Below, piece after piece: positions 21,374-33,816 of a stretch of DNA of 64,000 bases. A model generated the notes under the pieces. It saw only the letters and a program-made list of their open reading frames with translations. It was not told where the DNA came from and made no database searches. The DNA is taken from positions 15,635,734 through 15,699,733 of the forward strand of contig NC_079479.1 of the NCBI RefSeq assembly GCF_026230105.1, read 5' to 3'. Each line of letters starts with the position of its first letter. Position 1 is the stretch's first letter. The translations under genes and the position numbers were made by a program. The stretch comes from Diorhabda sublineata (Eukaryota > Arthropoda > Insecta > Coleoptera > Chrysomelidae).

Positions 21374-24300
21374 CAAGAATAGTTCACCAATAGGATTGCT
21401 CAATAAACTGAATGTGTCTACCATGTGCGTGCGAAAAATCGCCATACGTGACGTCACCTGCAGACCTCGACCGGTCTTAACTCTTTGTTGAGCTAGACTA
21501 TTTGATGAGTTTAAAGGCCAATTTTAACAAAAATACAGTTATTTTTTTAAGTTTTATTCATTATTATGAATTAATATTAATTTAAAATCCAATTTCCAAT
21601 TATTCAGTTAATTTTAAGTTCCATTTATAATAGGTATACAATGAAGAAAAGAAATTAAAGAAAATGAATTATTTTTTAAAATGATCTGTATTTTATAATT
21701 AGTAAAACAGAAGCCATTAACAAACTTTAAACTAAAAATTAAAAAGTAAAAACAAATGAAATGATTTAAACTGATTTATGAAAAGTATTTCTAATAATAA
21801 TCTAAATTATTAAATTTAAGAAAAATAATAAAATATCAGATATATATAAAATAAAGAGATAGGTAGAAATCTGTCAATGAGTAATTTCGAACATTTTTTT
21901 TTCCAGTTTTTCTGCCGTCATCTTCATCCCCTTTTACAGACTTTCTCTTCAAATTCGTGCTTTCAAATTTAGCTTTTAGATTTCTAAAATTTATTCTGAT
22001 TATAGTCCTTAATTTACAAAAAGCCTTAATTATTTTAAATGGATAGTTCGAATCTTTTTTAAAGATTTTCTTTGCTAAATTAAAAACAACACCTGGCCCT
22101 TTTCTGAACGATTCTCCATGATGGCTTTCAAAATAAGTGTTCCAAGTTTTAACTTTTTTTAAAAATTCTTCTGATGGCTTAGTGAGACCACCGTACGACA
22201 GTTGTTGAATCCAAGAAGGAATACTAAGTACATACGAGTGTTCTTGTGTCGTTTCGTATGTAAAATCACCCAGACTTGGAAAAATATTTTTGTATTTTTT
22301 AGCAAGATAACCAGCAATATATTCTAGAGCATCATTAGTCGTTTCCTGTGAATTTTGATGATAATCTGAGCATGAGGATAAATCAGATGAAACTGATGAA
22401 AAAGAAGAACTGCCTTGCGTTTTGTTAATATCAAAGGACTGCTCAGCTTCACTGGCAACATTCGCAGTTTTCAAAACATTTGGGGCGATGTACTCTTCCA
22501 GTACTTTTTCATCAGTGTTGACACCTGACCCTAAGATACCAGGATTGTTTCCTAATAAAATCATGCGAATCCTGTAAATCGCAGATAAAGGTGACGGATG
22601 CTCATCTGGCCCTCCTCTACTTCTCATTTGGAAAAAGAAGTTTTCTAAACTGTCCTGATTTAATTTATGGGTGCATATGTACTTTACATCCATACTTTCT
22701 TTCATGTCCTCATAAAGTAGCTGTAATGAAGATATTGATATTAACATACCTTTTTGGAATGTCATCAAACAATTTTTTCCAATTACTCTCATTGATTTTA
22801 CAATTTGATAAATTTTGTTGAGGTGTTGTTTTTGGTTTTCTAAATCTATGCCATAAGCATGTTTTGTAGGTATATTTGCCCTCGGAACATAGCTATTGAA
22901 AATATCAAACCATGCATTTATGTCAGCAATAAAATGCCCTAGATTTTCTGACATATTTTTGTCTTGTCCAGGCTTGTATCGCAAAAGTCCAGTGGAAACA
23001 CTATTGGAGAGCAATTCAGCAGCTAGTTTTACATTTTGTCTGAGAGTTTTTTCCACATCAAGATGTTTTTTGTTAATTTTCCAGCAGGGATTTACTTCAT
23101 TATCAGTAAGCGTTACCAGAGCTTCAAGTGGACTTTTATTCACGAATAAATTATCTTCAAGCATAAAACCTTTGTCAAGTAGCCAGTTGCGTAATAGTTT
23201 TAGCAGGTGAGGTGCATCGGCAAACATATACACATTCTTACCACCAACAGGATGCTTAAAAGATGTCTGATTAATATCGATTTTTAACTGTTTAACTGCA
23301 GTTCAGTTATAATATCCATTAAAAGAGATTTGGTCATTTTTTGATCGAAACCTATATAAATTGGTTGTTTCCAGTTTGAAAAGAGCCCTCTAGCCATGAC
23401 TACTTGCATATAATTATTGGTCCTAGCACTTCATCTTGAGCAATATTATATTCTTCAGTTTTCTTGACCTTCACTTCATCGTACTGTAAAACTACTGTCC
23501 TTTCAAAATCAGAAAATGACTCTCCGGCTAGTTTCAGAAGAAATAAAACATCTTTCAAAATACCCTGATTAAGGTTTAGTTGGGAAGCCCACCTTCTTAA
23601 TGATGAAAGACCAGGTAACGAGTAATGCAACTTATTTCTTAAAAATAAATATGACTTCTTGCTGTAGTATCTTAGCGTAAAGGCTGTTACAATTTCTTCT
23701 CTTGTCCAGTTGACTCTTTTCTTTTTTTTTAACAATAAATCAATTTGGTTTTGAGTAAGAACAGTTCTAAGTATAGCAGATGCAGCTTCATTTCTCTGAA
23801 ACAGAGATGTTACCTTGGGACTAGATTTATAGCATTTATTTTTGAAATATTTCAATTGTTCATTAAGTTTTTTGATATTTGTGCTTTTTATATTGCTTCT
23901 GGATTTTAAAAGAGCATACTGTCTTTCTAACTTTTCATATTTCTCTACAGACTCATTGTACAAAGCCTTATAATCATAGTTTTCTGGGACAAAGTTGGGG
24001 GTTGATGAAGTGGAAGGCTCTGGTACATGCTCTTCAAACTGAATACTTCCAAAAGATTTAGGATTATGGTCTTCGGTATCATCAGAAAAAGTATTAATAG
24101 GAGCTGTTAACGTGGCTACTTTTAAAAGTTTGTTCACTTCCTCCTTTGCATTTCGTTTGGCCAGTCTTTCTTCTCTGGAACTGATGCTTGAACTACTAGC
24201 TTCACTTGTTGATTTTTTTGAATACAATCCCAAAGTAGGAACAGCGGTTTTTTTCAATATTTTTCGTAGTGGTAAACCTAAAATACATATACATATTATA

Positions 24301-25260
24301 TATATTTATGAACAAATTTCATTACCAAAATCATTTTGGGACAGTATAGACTTTGAAAGCTATAAACTATTACACTAAACAATTAAATAATTCACCAACC
24401 TAATAATTCATTCTGTAAGTCTCTTTCATAATCCTTTTCTGTGAAATGAACTGAGCAGATGTAGCTAGTATCAGGGTTAAATTTATCTTCCCGTTTGCAT
24501 CGTAATATCCATTCTTTTCTCATAGTTTGGGAAACAAGATCTTTAGCTTTGGGAAACCGATGAAATATAAAATATTCATGTTCTTGCTGCCTTGTTTTAT
24601 AGGTATTACCACAACCATACACAGCACAACGTGTACCAGGCATTTTGATTTTTGGACATATACTACATGCACTAAAATCAAACAAACAAAGTTTCATTTA
24701 GCAAAAAAAAGTAAAATAAAAATCTAGATTAGTTGCTGGACAAATGCAAACCAACCGACCAAAAACGCTGTTATGATTCGCCCATTTTTTTAATTTTTTA
24801 TTGTGGTGTATAAAGAATAGAAATTTAAATAAGCCAATTAAATTGTCATTTCTGCTCAGCTGGTTTTCTTTCAGCCAGTAACTGACTTGGATTTTAATTT
24901 TTATTTTGCTATTTAAATCCAGCTTTAATATAACAAAACATTTTTACCTACCCTTGAAAGTCTCACAAGATTATTTTGCCTTAAACAATAATATTGTCTT
25001 TGTTCACTATTCTCCACATATATAATACACACAAATAATAGTTTTTAAAACGTAGAACTAAGTAGAAAACGAATTTCCAACTCTTCAATCACTTGTACGA
25101 CCTTTTCGAATTAACAAAAACACAAGCAATACCGCACAGCGTAAATGGTAAACAAGCCGTCGAGGTCTGCAGGTGACGTAAGCATCACTTGACCTTGGCT
25201 CAAGAATTGGCGTATGTACGTCTTATGGGATTGATCAATCCTATTGGTGAACTATTCTTG
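21374..25260 (-). mobile_element. P-type DNA transposon with 31-bp TIRs, 3887 bp
   Basis: The ends are 31-bp inverted repeats beginning CAAGAATAGTTCACCAATAG, with one mismatch. GGCATACAC is repeated directly outside both ends (21365-21373 and 25261-25269), matching the 8-bp duplication of P elements, extended by one base of ambiguity. A second, perfect 21-bp inverted pair that includes ACGTCACCTGCAGACCTCG lies subterminally (21451-21471 and 25159-25179). This is comparable in position to the internal inverted repeats of Drosophila P. The interior encodes a THAP-P transposase on the minus strand with two lesions. Confidence 0.9.
21836..24643 (-). pseudogene. THAP-domain P-element-type transposase, nearly complete
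   Basis: Exon 1 (24643 to about 24405) is a THAP finger: MPGTRCAVYGC ... YICSVHF, ending DLQNELL. It splices at GT (TTAG|GTTGG) across a roughly 130-bp intron to exon 2 (acceptor ATTTTAG at about 24280), which continues in frame LPLRKILKKTAVP. Exon 2 has a coiled-coil-like stretch (YEKLERQYALLKSRSNIK), then RVNWTREEIVTAFTLRYYS and VLQYDEVKVKKTEEYN, containing the first catalytic Asp. A one-base loss near 23425 breaks the frame just after DEVLGP; the next frame reads MARGLFSNWKQP to about 23290. A second small lesion near 23270-23290 removes the region where the conserved second-Asp block should be. From 23260 the frame runs uninterrupted, with VYMFADAPHLLKLLRNWLL, THKLNQDSLENFFFQMRSRG and the C terminus. 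Two small defects in about 800 codons mark a recently lost copy. Confidence 0.88.
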
Positions 25261-25269
25261 GGCATACAC

Positions 25270-26286
25270 AATATACAATAATTATTAACATAAAAATTTC
25301 TTTGACGTTGTTTAGTTTCTTTTATACTCAAATCATGTGTTTCCTTTATTTCAACAGAGCGCGTGAACTTTAAGGAGCTGGCGTCCTCTACCAGTCTTAA
25401 GATCTGAACCTAACTCGACATTGATAATAGAATGAAACTTATTTTATAATAAATTTAGTATATTAGGGATATAATTAAAATGGGTTGTCTACAAAAATCG
25501 TGGACAGAATATTTTGAATTATTTAAAAAAAAAATTTTCAATTAATGTTGCAACGTCAAGACAATAAGAAAATTTTGTTCTGGGTTTAATTTATAAAACA
25601 TAAAGAATGTGCAGACATAGGGTTGTTTATTATTTACCTGGATGAACTACTGGGTTGCCAGGTATAACTAGTATGTTGATGCTAGTTACTTTCACTTGAT
25701 GGGATAATAGAAAAAATTTTATACCAGCATAAGTGTTGTTTTATTAGGAACACATTAATATGGGTTTGTCTGTAAAAAATTCGGTCCAAATAGAGGTTTG
25801 CAAATTTTAAAGATTTAAATTACAATACGTGTGAAATTGAGACAGATATCCGAGGTATACGAAGAAGTATACCCAGTATACCGTGTAATAATAAAGGACC
25901 GAACATTGCGCATCCAGTATATTATTGAATTAGATGTCAATATGTTAATAATAATATAATACAAGATCTTTAGTCTATCTTTTTGTTATTTTCTAATTCA
26001 ATTTTCAGTTTTCCGAATTGGTTGTCCACTTTGTTTCCTTTTAATTATTTGCAAAAAGAGCAAAAAAATCCACTGGACTTGACATATGTGAAAGTTACAA
26101 GGAAAAAATATATAGGAGCTTATGAATTGGGTTTTTAAAAGGAGGACGCGCTCTCTTTTTTTTCCTTTTGTTTTGGCGCTGCATCTTATGCAATTTGTGT
26201 AGTTTGGTCTCAGTGTGTATTGTTTGTGAAACGAGAAACGGGGATTGTATTATATTTAGAAATTTATTACAGAACGACAAAGGTAC
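25270..26286. other. No gene seen
   Basis: AT-rich sequence without a coherent frame. A short GC-richer patch at about 25360-25430 has no recognisable content. Confidence 0.45.
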
Positions 26287-27210
26287 AAAAGTTAAAACGC
26301 AACCATCAGGTATCAATTTTTTAAAGCAGTATACGAGGTTTGTCAAAAAATTTGAATTTCAGAAAATTCAGACAATTCAGAAAAATGTTATAAAGTTGTT
26401 TTGAATTGAAAGTTGCATATGCAATTACAGCCATTATGAAAATTCAGGTTTTGTGATTATTTACTAATTATTCAGTATTAATTATTCTGGCAGGAACAAA
26501 TTTAACACAATCTAGGATGCTCTAACATGAAGTAAGTGATAGTGAATGTCATAGTGAGTTGATGATGTAGACCAGTTGGAAAGGATTATTTTTTGAAGGA
26601 TGCCAAAAAATTATTTCAAATGTGATACGAAAAGTAATACAAGAGTTTGACAAAAGAACAATTGAATGTTTACAAAGAGAAGGTGGGTATGTCGAAGCTG
26701 TAGGACATTGAATTAAAATTTAATGTTTGTTTCTGTTCTATAAATATTCTTTGTATATGTAAATTGCAAGTTTGTTCAAAAACAGTAATGAAATAGAAAG
26801 GTTGTCACATTTTTAACAGGTGAGAGAGGTAAATTGTATCCATCCAGAATAATTAATACGGAATGATTAGTAAATAATCACAAAACCTGAATTTTCATAA
26901 TAAATTGCTGTAATTGCATATTTAAATATGGTTCTTTTTTATAACATTTTTCTGAATTGTGAAAAACAAAGATACTTTTGCACAAAATTCAAATTTTTTG
27001 ACAAACCTTGTATACTGCTTTAAAAAATTGATATCTGATGGTTGCGTTTCAACTTTTGGTCCATACCAAAGTTTTTATCAAGAATAACTTTTTTCATAAA
27101 ACCACTAATAAAAAAGTTTTCCAACTTAGTAGACACAATGTATATCCAGTTTTTCAGAGGTTTCGTAGGCTGTGTCCCCTAGCAGTAATCGAAAGTGGCA
27201 TTATGTAATA
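26287..27210 (+). mobile_element. Foldback, internally deleted copy of a long-TIR Tc1/mariner-like family
   Basis: Arms at 26287-26500 and 26840-27060 are inverted copies, sharing CGCAACCATCAG, AATTTTTTAAAGCAGTATAC and TTATGAAAATTCAGG. The right arm continues to about 27165 with sequence homologous to the TIR of the 40-46 kb element (AAGAATAA..TTTTTTC, ATAAAAAAGTTT.CC). Between the arms, plus-strand 26595-26711 reads KVIQEFDKRTIECLQREGG followed by YVEAVGH and a stop. That corresponds to the C-terminal end of the transposase in the larger copy, which ends RGYVEALVN. The rest of the transposase is gone. Confidence 0.65.
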
Positions 27211-28030
27211 GTCAGCAATCTCCATGCAGGCTGCACCACAAATCATATAGTACATATATGAAAGAAAAGTCAGATTTTACGGAGTTTATTCGTTCTTTCC
27301 CTTATTCTATGGAAGCAATGAACCAAAAACAATATCATTTAAAAGGTTTTCGAACAAAAGTTTCTGCTAGAAAATTGCTTAAAGGTGATATGTGGCTACC
27401 GAGTTTCATTTAAATGGTCTGTTGAATCTTCAGGTACTGACTTTTCGCATCCAGAAATAATATCCATCTCATCTGACAAACAAGCCTTATGCAAATCAAA
27501 CAGCTTTTCGTGTGATAAATCATTTCAAATAACAAAAGATTCTCAGAATAACACTAACTTTTTGGTAGACCTGTTGACTTCTACCACGGTCAGATAACAC
27601 AGAAGTCCGTTAGTGAAGGCAATAGTTACATTATGTCTAGACTAAGGGAACCTGCTATTTTATCGTCTCTCAAGCTATTCCTCGCCTATCTACATGACCA
27701 TCCAACGTCTTTATGTTTTGAAGATAATACTCCCAAAAGTATTAGGTTGTTTTTAGCATCCGAGGGTCTGCTCGTTGATCCCATAGCTTCATTCAATTTA
27801 CTACCAGTTACATGATTATTATGGCATAAGCTCAGCCGAAGTAGATGATGATTTATCTACCTACAGAACTTAATCACCTCGGAACGGAGAATTCACCATC
27901 AACAAATTAGAGATAGCAATAACCGTTACTTTACTGCCAATTCTTCTAGGAAAAATTTTTAGATAATAGGACACGTCCAGGGGTACTAGAATCCTAAGTT
28001 TTAAGGACCGTAAATAGAGATTAGTTCTAA
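27211..28030 (+). other. Probable upstream part of the LINE remnant, unassigned
   Basis: Short open stretches on the plus strand (27195-27413, 27385-27597, 27633-27815) have no domain I recognise. Base composition is less AT-rich than the spacers. Given the LINE endonuclease just downstream on the same strand, this may be its gag-like ORF, but nothing in the sequence proves it. Confidence 0.3.
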
Positions 28031-29430
28031 TTAATATTCAGTGATATGCAACAAAACGGACGAGTTGTATTTGTTTTAAGAGAAGTTGGGGTTACCGCAG
28101 TTAGTTGCTACATGAAAATGAACCAGTTTTTATCGAAAAATATAGTTATTAGCAGATATGACAGGGGTAAATCTCGGCTGTATCAAATTCTGATTTTTCA
28201 TTTGTAGAAAATGCTTTTGAATTTTCCATACAATAAAATTATCGATTTATGCATTATTTGTATTTATCTATCTAAATCTAATATTCATTCTTTTTTCGAG
28301 AACTTTTTAAATTTATTCGACGCTCTGCCTACTAAAAGTAGAAGAGTTCTATGCGTGATTTTAACATTGACTTTACTAATGAATGTGCCATTCGAATTAC
28401 TAAAACAACTTCCTCAATTCTAGATTTCATAGTGTCAGACTTCCTATCCCATGATATGAATTACTTAGTAATCAATTCAGGTCTGTCTGACCATGATGCT
28501 GTTTATGCCGAATTTGTAATACCTTGTAAATCTCTTAAGAAACACACTCGGTTGGTGAGGATTTTCTCTAAACAAAACTCATCAAATTTTATAACTTGTG
28601 TTTAGCTAATGATTGAATTGATTTTTATGACGATATGGACTCTAAATTTTCAGACTTTCTCGATAAAATTATCAGGTGCAACAATACAGCATTTCCTCTT
28701 CGCCCTCGTAAAACTAGTCATCACAAATCATGGAACAGGAAAGGAACACACACTTCAACCAAGAATATGAGATCACTCTTGTGTATTAAAAAGTTCACAG
28801 ACAATGCTTACATCATAATTACATATATCTATAACTATAGATCTCGAGAGCTAAAAATTCTTCGAAAGAAACTTGGCCTCGTATCAATGATTTGAGAAAC
28901 AAAACCAGTTCATCAAACGCTTCTAAAAAATCAGTGACAGTCTCTTCCTCAGACCTGTAGATAGATTTGAGCTAAAGCAAATCACACTCAACATTCAAAA
29001 CAAGACTTCCTGCAGCAACGATGGGTTATCAGCAAAGTTATTTTTGAATTTTCCAGAAGTGATTATTAACGTTTTATGTTCTCTAATCAAAGAATTCTTT
29101 GAAAATGATGGTGAGAGAAATATCATTAGTAACTATCGTCATATTGCATTATAACCAATACTATTGAAGATAATTGAACGACTAATGAAAAACGGTCTAT
29201 TACCTTTTCTTTTCAAACATAAAATCTGGATAGCTCGACAATTTGGTTTCCTACCTACTAATGCCGCTACTTTTTCTGTTCTCAACGAAATATATAATTC
29301 ACTTAACAATAAATTTTAAACGGCTCCAGTTTTTTGTGATATCGCTAAGGCCTTCGATTGCATTGATCATGCAATTCTGATTAACAAACTAGAATATTAT
29401 AGCATCCCAGGTGTTCCCTTAAATTATAAT
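28030..29430 (+). pseudogene. Non-LTR retrotransposon (Jockey/CR1-like) endonuclease and RT remnant
   Basis: Plus-strand pieces in order: an apurinic-endonuclease-like region with ISRYDRG (about 28155), LPTKSRRVLC (about 28330), DFNIDFTNE (about 28355) and SSILDFIVSD followed by INSGLSDHDAVYAEF (28410-28515); then HKSWNRKGTHTSTKNMRSL (about 28725). The reverse transcriptase start is NIISNYRHIAL (about 29125), RQFGFLPTNAATFSVLNEIY (about 29235) and motif A, FCDIAKAFDCIDH (about 29330). Stops and shifts occur throughout. The RT is cut at 29430 by the left LTR of a copia-type element, and no continuation is visible beyond the right LTR. The 3' half was therefore lost, or never inserted with it. 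The clade assignment is approximate. Confidence 0.75.
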
Positions 29431-29682
29431 TGTTATAATAGAAATATTTAGGAGTTATTTTAAGTTAATGCTTTCTTATAGAGATGGCGCTTGATTTGTA
29501 GTTGATTATTATTGAGAAAAGTAAGGTTAAGCTAATATATGGTTTTACCGGGTTTTTTAGCACATGGTTGGTTTTATAAGATATAAGTGATAGATGATGT
29601 ATGTATATATATGAAGATGTAAATAAAATGTATATAAAGACCTAGATTGATTTTAATCAACACTGCTGTGTAACAAATAACA
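29431..29682 (+). repeat. 5' LTR of copia-type element
   Basis: 252 bp, TG...CA ends. It shares nearly its whole length with the copy at 33126. The downstream primer-binding site starts at 29683. Confidence 0.92.
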
Positions 29683-29746
29683 GGTTATGGGCCCAGGTCA
29701 CAACTCAATATTGAAAAAGGTCGTTATTATAAAAAAAGAAAAAAAA

Positions 29747-32700
29747 ATGGAGGTGAACAGTATTATTGGCATTAAAAACCATTTTAATGTAGAATTATTA
29801 AATGGATTAAATTATCACACATGGAAGTATCGTATGAGTATTTTGTTTGAAGAAAAAGATGTGTTGGAATGTATCGAAAAGGAATTTAATGATTCTGATT
29901 ATAAAAGTGACAAACTTCGGGCTGAAGCAAAGAAGAAGGACAATAAATGTAAGTCTTATAGTGCAGTGTTTGGACGACTCGCAAGTAGATTTAATTAGAG
30001 GAAAAGATACAGCTTTTAGTATATGGACAGTTTTAGAGGAAAGATACGAAAAGAAAGGCATTCCGGGCCAGTTAATTCTAAGAAGAAAACTAATGTCTAT
30101 GAAACTTCAAGATAGTAGCAAATTAGAAAAGTTTTTGTCTGATTTTGATGAAACCATAAGAAAATTAAATGCTACAGGCGCAGACATGAAAGAGCAAGAT
30201 ATTGTTTATAGTTTATTACGTGCTATGCCGAAAGAGTTTGAAACCGTAATAACCATATTAGAGAACATACCACCAGAAGATCTAACAATAAGTTTAGCAA
30301 AAACTAAATTAGAGCTGAAGTTGAAAGAAAAAGTGCATTGTATGAAGCCAATAGCGAAAGCAGAAATTATCAGCAAGATAGTGTAAACTCATCAGCTTTT
30401 TCAACTTATAGTCCAGGTGTATGTTATACTTGTGGACAAAGAGGTCATTATAGGAAAAATTGTCGAAATCAGAGAGGAGGAAACAGAGGTTCAAGCAGAG
30501 GCAGTTTTATTGGAGGTCAAAGTAGTTTTCGGGGTTATGGGAATTTTAGAGGAAATTGTTATAGAGGAGGATTTGGCTACAGAGGAAGAGGATATAAAGA
30601 AACAAGCTATAGAAGAAATTATGACCATGAGTATCAGGACAATAACAATAAGGGAGCAAACTATATGGAAAATGAAGAAGGAACTGAACTTGATGAGGTA
30701 CAAGATGGACAAGGTATTTGTTTTTTGTCAAATTTAAACTCTAATTTAGAAGATTGTTACCAAACTGTAAGTAACCAAAATTTAGTATTTTATATCGAAT
30801 CAGGGTGTACTTATCATTTAGTAAATGATAAAATGTATTTTCATGATTTTATGAAGTTGAAAAAACCAATTAAAATAGCGGTTGCAAAAAACAACAATTA
30901 CATGGAAGCCATTGGAGTAGGAAATATTGAAGTTTTTAGTGAGGTCAATGGAAAAGAAATCAAATGTAAAATTAAAAATGTTCTGTATGTCCCAAATTTA
31001 AGGCGAAATCTATTGTCTGTAAAAAGGTTAGAAAGTGTAAATGTAAAAGTTGTTTTTGAAAAAGGGAAGGTACTAATGTATAGTGAAAAAAAATTAATCG
31101 GAATTGGTTATAGAAACAATTTATATGAAATATCCTTTAAAGTAAACAATGTAGAGTCTTTAAATATTGAAAATGAAAATGATGAAATAAAATTGTGGCA
31201 TCAAAGATTAGGTCATGTATGTAATGCAAATTTAGAGAAATTAATTAAAAATAATTTGGTAACTGGTATAAAAAATCTCAAAAAAGGTAAAGTTGATTTT
31301 TGTGAATCTTGCGTAAAGGGTAAAATGACCAGGTTGAATTTTGGAACGCGCACAAGAGCTAAACGATTACTTGAGATAGTGCACAAAGATGTTGCAGGAC
31401 CAATAACTCCAATTAGTCACGAACAAGGCAAGTACTTTGTAACTTTCATAGATGACTATTCTAATTTTGTTTACGTTTATGTAATAAGAGCTAAGAGTGG
31501 AGTGTATGAATGTTTCCGAGAATATGTGAGAATGGTTCAGGCTAAGTTTAATTTAAAATTAGCTACATTGAGATGTGACAATGGAAGGGAATACATTACA
31601 AATGAAATAAAGCAATTTTGCAGGGAGAATGGGACATTTATTGACTATACAACACCTTACAGTCCTGAACAAAATGGTAAGGCAGAATGCTTTAATAGAA
31701 GCTTGGTGGACAAAGCAAGGACCATGATGCAAGACGCTAATATTCCTAAAGAATTTTGGAGCGAAGCAGTTCGAGTTGAAGCATACGTTCTAAATAGAAG
31801 CCCAAGTAGTGCTTTACAAGTTACTCCGGCTGAAATATGGAATGGGAAGAAACCGGACATTAGTAATTTAAGAGTTTTTGGATCTACAGCATATTGCCAC
31901 ATTCCAAAACAATTTAGAAAAAAATTTGATTCTAAAGCGAAGAAGTGTATGATGATTGGATACACAATGACAGGATACAGATTATGGGATATCATGGAAC
32001 AGAAAGTAGTCATTGCAAGAGATGTAATGTTTAATGAGAGCGAATTTTATTTTAAAAATGAAGGAATGGAGTTGAAGGAAAATGGAAAACTTGATAGCAA
32101 AAATGCAATAATAGAAGAAAGTGACGATGAACAAGAAGAAGTAAAACAAATACAAGAAGAGATACAGGTATTACAAGAAGATGATTTACAAGACAGAGGA
32201 CAAGAAATACAAGAAAAACGAACCAGGCGAAAACCTAACAGATATAATGAGTTTGAAATGTATATGGCCTTTGATGCAATGTCATATGTTGAGAATGTAC
32301 CCGAAACAGTGGAAGACTTGACTGATAGAAGAGACAAGGACTTATGGATGGAAGCGATGAAAAGAGAAATAAGTTCAATAGAGAAAAATAAAACTTGGAT
32401 AGAAGCACCAATGCCCAAGAATGCAGAAATACTAAGTACAAAGTGGGTATTTGCTAAGAAGCCTTCAGAAGAAATTTGGATTGGACTAAAAAGGCTGTTA
32501 AGGTATTTAAAAGGAACATTAAAGGCAAGATTAAAGAGAATGAATGAATTACCATTGAGCTGTTATGTAGATTCGGACAGGAGACGTGAATGACAGAAGA
32601 TCAGTGTCGGGGTACATTATTAAAATTTTTGGTAATACAGTATTGTGGGTAACCAGAAAGCAAAACTGTGTTGCATTGTCCAGTACTGAAGCGGAGTTGA

Positions 32701-33028
32701 TAGCTTTATGTGCTGCTGTCCAGGATTCTTTGTGGTTAAAAAGATTGAATTGAAAGATATGAATCTTGATGTGAATTTTTTTAAAGTATTTGAAGATAAT
32801 CAGGGTTGTATTGCACTTGTTAAAAATCCTGAGAATAATAAACGTGTCAAACACATAGACATAAAATATAACTTTATTCATGAGAATGTAAAAAATGATT
32901 GTATTGTCCTTGAATATATAAATACAAAATGTCAGTTAGCAGACTTATTAACAAAAGGATTGCAAAAACCACAATTTTACTCAAATTGTAAACAATTAGG
33001 TTTAGATTTTGAAACGAGAGAGGGTTAA
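29747..33028 (+). pseudogene. Copia-type Gag-Pol polyprotein, frameshifted and with most of RT deleted
   Basis: Gag begins MEVNSIIG at 29747 and passes NYHTWKYRMSILFE. Single-base shifts near 29950 and 30335 break it. The zinc knuckle CYTCGQRGHYRKNC is at about 30424. The protease site reads FYIESGCTYHL, with Glu where the catalytic Asp of D-S-G/C belongs. Integrase has the HHCC finger (WHQRLGH ... CESC), then HKDVAGP, RCDNGREY and NGKAECFNR, supplying D, D and E. RT starts AEILSTKWVFAKKP and jumps directly to EEIWIGLKRLLRYLKGT, so the palm with the YxDD active site is missing (on the order of 1 kb). RNase H follows after a stop near 32593, with CVALSSTEAELIALCAAVQD and KHIDIKYNFIHE, ending ETREG at 33028. 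The copy cannot move by itself but retains the cis signals. Confidence 0.9.
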
Positions 33029-33125
33029 TTTTATTTTATTTGTTAATTTCATGTAATATAGGTGATATTTTGAATATGATTGTATATTAATTTATAGACT
33101 CTATAAGATGCGCATTAAGAGAGGG

Positions 33126-33375
33126 TGTTATAATAGAAATCTTTAGGAGTTATTTCAAGTTAATGCTTTCTTATAGAGATGGCGCTTGATTTGTAGTTGA
33201 TTATTATTGAGAAAAGTAAGGTTAAGTTAATATATGGTTTTACCGGGTTTTTTAGCACATGGTTGGTTTTATAAGATATAAGTGATAGATGATGTATATA
33301 TATATGAAGATGTAAATAAAATGTATATAAAGACCTAGATTGATTTTAATCAACACTGCCGTGTAACAAATAACA
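33126..33375 (+). repeat. 3' LTR of copia-type element
   Basis: 250 bp, preceded by a polypurine tract. It is two bases shorter than the 5' copy because of a (TA/TG) indel. Confidence 0.92.
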
Positions 33376-33380
33376 ACAAT

Positions 33381-33816
33381 AATTAAATTAATTATAAATT
33401 AAAAAATGTATCCACACTTTTTTTCATAAGTATTGCCATTTCCGTGATATAGCGGTTGAAAGAATTGGAAAAAATATTTTATTCGTAATATGCACGTTAA
33501 TGTACTTTTATATACATTTTTGAACCGTTATACGAGTAAAAAGTCCCTGTGTCTCATACATACAAATTATAAAATTCTTAGAACACAAATGAACGTCAAA
33601 AACTCCGCCCCCATTGTCATTTAGTCGCATGGCCTTAAGTAACATCTCATGTCTTCCATTCAATTGTTAGCGTGGCGATGCTCTTATACTTGCTCCTTTT
33701 CAAAGGTCTCATACTCAACAAAATACTGTTAGTCGTAAGCATTCCTTAGTAGTCACAACTCGTGGCTATCGCTTATATTTTGTAAGGAAGTTTGTGCATT
33801 TTATTGTTTAAAAAAA
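33381..33816 (+). other. Upstream region of the two-CxxC ORF
   Basis: No coding sequence. It contains the left copy (33479-33496) of an exact 18-bp inverted repeat, TTATTCGTAATATGCACG, whose partner is at 34787-34804. Confidence 0.5.

Larger units (their letters stand above)
29431..33375 (+). mobile_element. Copia-type LTR retrotransposon, internally deleted
   Basis: Direct LTRs at 29431-29682 and 33126-33375 start TGTTATAATAG and end AATAACA. They differ by about five substitutions and a 2-bp indel, roughly 98 percent identity by eye. After the left LTR, GGTTATGGGCCCAGG matches the internal tRNA-iMet primer site used by Drosophila copia. A purine run, AAGAGAGGG, precedes the right LTR. Flanking pentamers ATAAT and ACAAT are a one-mismatch target duplication. 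The polyprotein order gag, protease, integrase, RT, RNase H confirms the copia group. It has landed inside the LINE remnant. Confidence 0.93.

Noticed and set aside
30417..30737. Glu/Ile-rich plus-strand ORF of 106 codons
   Set aside because: It is an alternative frame of the Gly/Arg-rich region after the copia zinc knuckle; not an independent gene.
31657..32441. Minus-strand ORFs rich in Ser, Phe and Cys
   Set aside because: They are antisense shadows of the copia integrase and the acidic linker.
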